A DNA stretch of 64,000 bases, from assembly GCF_964340395.1 (NCBI RefSeq), contig NC_135549.1:19803342-19867341 (forward strand), read 5' to 3'. Under the pieces are notes generated by a model that was not told where the DNA came from, ran no database searches, and was given only the letters and a program-made list of their open reading frames with translations. This stretch comes from Glandiceps talaboti. Lineage: Eukaryota > Hemichordata > Enteropneusta > Spengelidae. The translations under genes and the position numbers were made by a program. Each line of letters begins with the position of its first letter. Positions within the stretch are counted from its first letter, which is position 1. Shown here piece after piece: positions 62,901-64,000 of this stretch.

Positions 62901-64000
62901 TAACACTGAAATTTACTTTGAACACGTTCAGTTTCAGTAGACCTATTAAAACCCAAAATCTCCACTGTATAATTTAATATCGGTAATAGTTTACAGTCAA
63001 AAACTTTTAAATTTAGTTTTGACTAGGAGGTCCCCAAGTTTTGCAAGTTGACTCATGACCGCAATCATTGCTTTACTCGCTTGAGCTGCAAGCGCTAAAT
63101 ACCATAGACCACTGCTTGACATAATCACGCCTAGATATTCATAAAAAGCGAACAACGTCGAGTTTATGACCACCAATAACCACTTTTCAATTTTCTTAAG
63201 AATTTCATCTCTTAGTAAATACAATAATTTTAGTTTTGACATACATGTAATTTACTTTCAAAAGACAATGTTAGAAACCCCTACCCCATTGATTCCTGTG
63301 GGAACATGCCTTTCGTGAAGAAAAAATGGTTACATAACATGTCTACAAGAATTGTTGGAGAATGTCTATGTAGAATGCCACACTGATCCCATATCCACAC
63401 CTTGAGTTTTATTTTTATTGTTCTTCAATGATCTCCTTCAAAGTAATAGTCTGGATGCCAATATGGTTTCTAACTAAACCACGTCTAGCCAAAAGCCCCT
63501 CAAATAGCACAAAAAGTTGTTCACCCAATCAGTGAAACCTAAATGTTTTGGTGATGTAAACAGTATATAAGTAGCATCATGGGCTGACAAATATACCACA
63601 TTTGAACATTACTGTCCCAATAAACACTAACTTTATGAGGGACTGTGTTATTGGTTAGAGTTTTGTGATTTATTAACAAAGACATGATGTTAATGACTGT
63701 GTGGGTGGCTGTAAATGAATTTTAAATTGCATCTCATGCATTTCAAGACTTCTAGAGTAACGACTCTGACTATACTTTGAGTGGAGGTATAAATGGTAAT
63801 GATACAGTATAGGAACTAGACTATCAAAGTAATTACCTTGTCCAAAAGACTACAGTCGGATATTAATCTCACCATTAATGCCTGAATTTATGTCTATCAA
63901 GGTGGATCTGATAAGATCATGGAAATCGAGAAACTTTCATCACTTTGGACTTGAGCATTGAATACATTTGTGAAGTACTCAGACCATGATTCATGTTTTT
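62901..64000. other. Gene-free right end
   Basis: No gene supported; an 81-codon minus frame (62997-63242, SKLKLLYLLRDEILKKIEKW) is not assignable. Confidence 0.5.

Overview
The window is eukaryotic and almost certainly from a metazoan, most likely a marine invertebrate. It is AT-rich with long gene-free stretches. It has one clear single-exon seven-transmembrane receptor, 5'-truncated LINE and Penelope-like retroelements, several hairpin-type non-autonomous transposons and many long microsatellites (TA, GA, CA and GTAT tetranucleotides). I cannot name the species from the sequence. No bacterial operon, phage or CRISPR signature is present.

Layout. 1-6.1 kb: AT-rich spacer, one reverse-orientation copy of a dispersed repeat family (about 3.96-4.99 kb) and an AAC microsatellite. 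6.17-7.38 kb (minus): intact intronless class A GPCR with a canonical poly(A) signal just past its stop. 7.8-8.75 kb (minus): 5'-truncated LINE with a TTTA-type tail. 9.63-10.88 and 14.27-15.23 kb: two forward copies of the dispersed family, built of units of about 145 bp, an ACAG-rich microsatellite and an end hairpin; a fourth, decayed copy lies near 21.34-22.2 kb and a fifth, with a different core, at 34.59-36.06 kb (minus). 16.5-17.89 kb: 3' part of a Penelope-like element (zinc-binding cysteines plus GIY-YIG endonuclease), then a type I hammerhead ribozyme and a (TA)n-centred palindrome. 22.3-32.8 kb: mostly unassigned AT-rich DNA. 32.87-33.30 kb: a TIR element. 41.42-41.56 and 58.85-59.00 kb: near-perfect foldback elements, the second with a 9-bp target duplication. 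46.4-46.7 kb: two (TA)n tracts whose flanks match the Penelope palindrome. 54.06-54.45 kb: large TACA/TGCA/TCCA array. 55.5-56.1 and 61.5-62.9 kb: decayed LINE pieces, the latter with a perfect 292-bp tandem duplication carrying a tiny GC-rich palindrome.

How it fits together. The only host gene I can defend is the GPCR. The rest is a transposon-dominated intergenic or intronic landscape. The most notable points are the hammerhead ribozyme, whose predicted cleavage-product 5' end coincides with the start of a second partial Penelope copy, and the five-copy modular repeat family resembling pearl/DINE-type (Helentron-associated) elements, with a POU-octamer-like ATGCAAAT in many repeat units. 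All calls come from reading the sequence by eye; no searches or folding computations were run.
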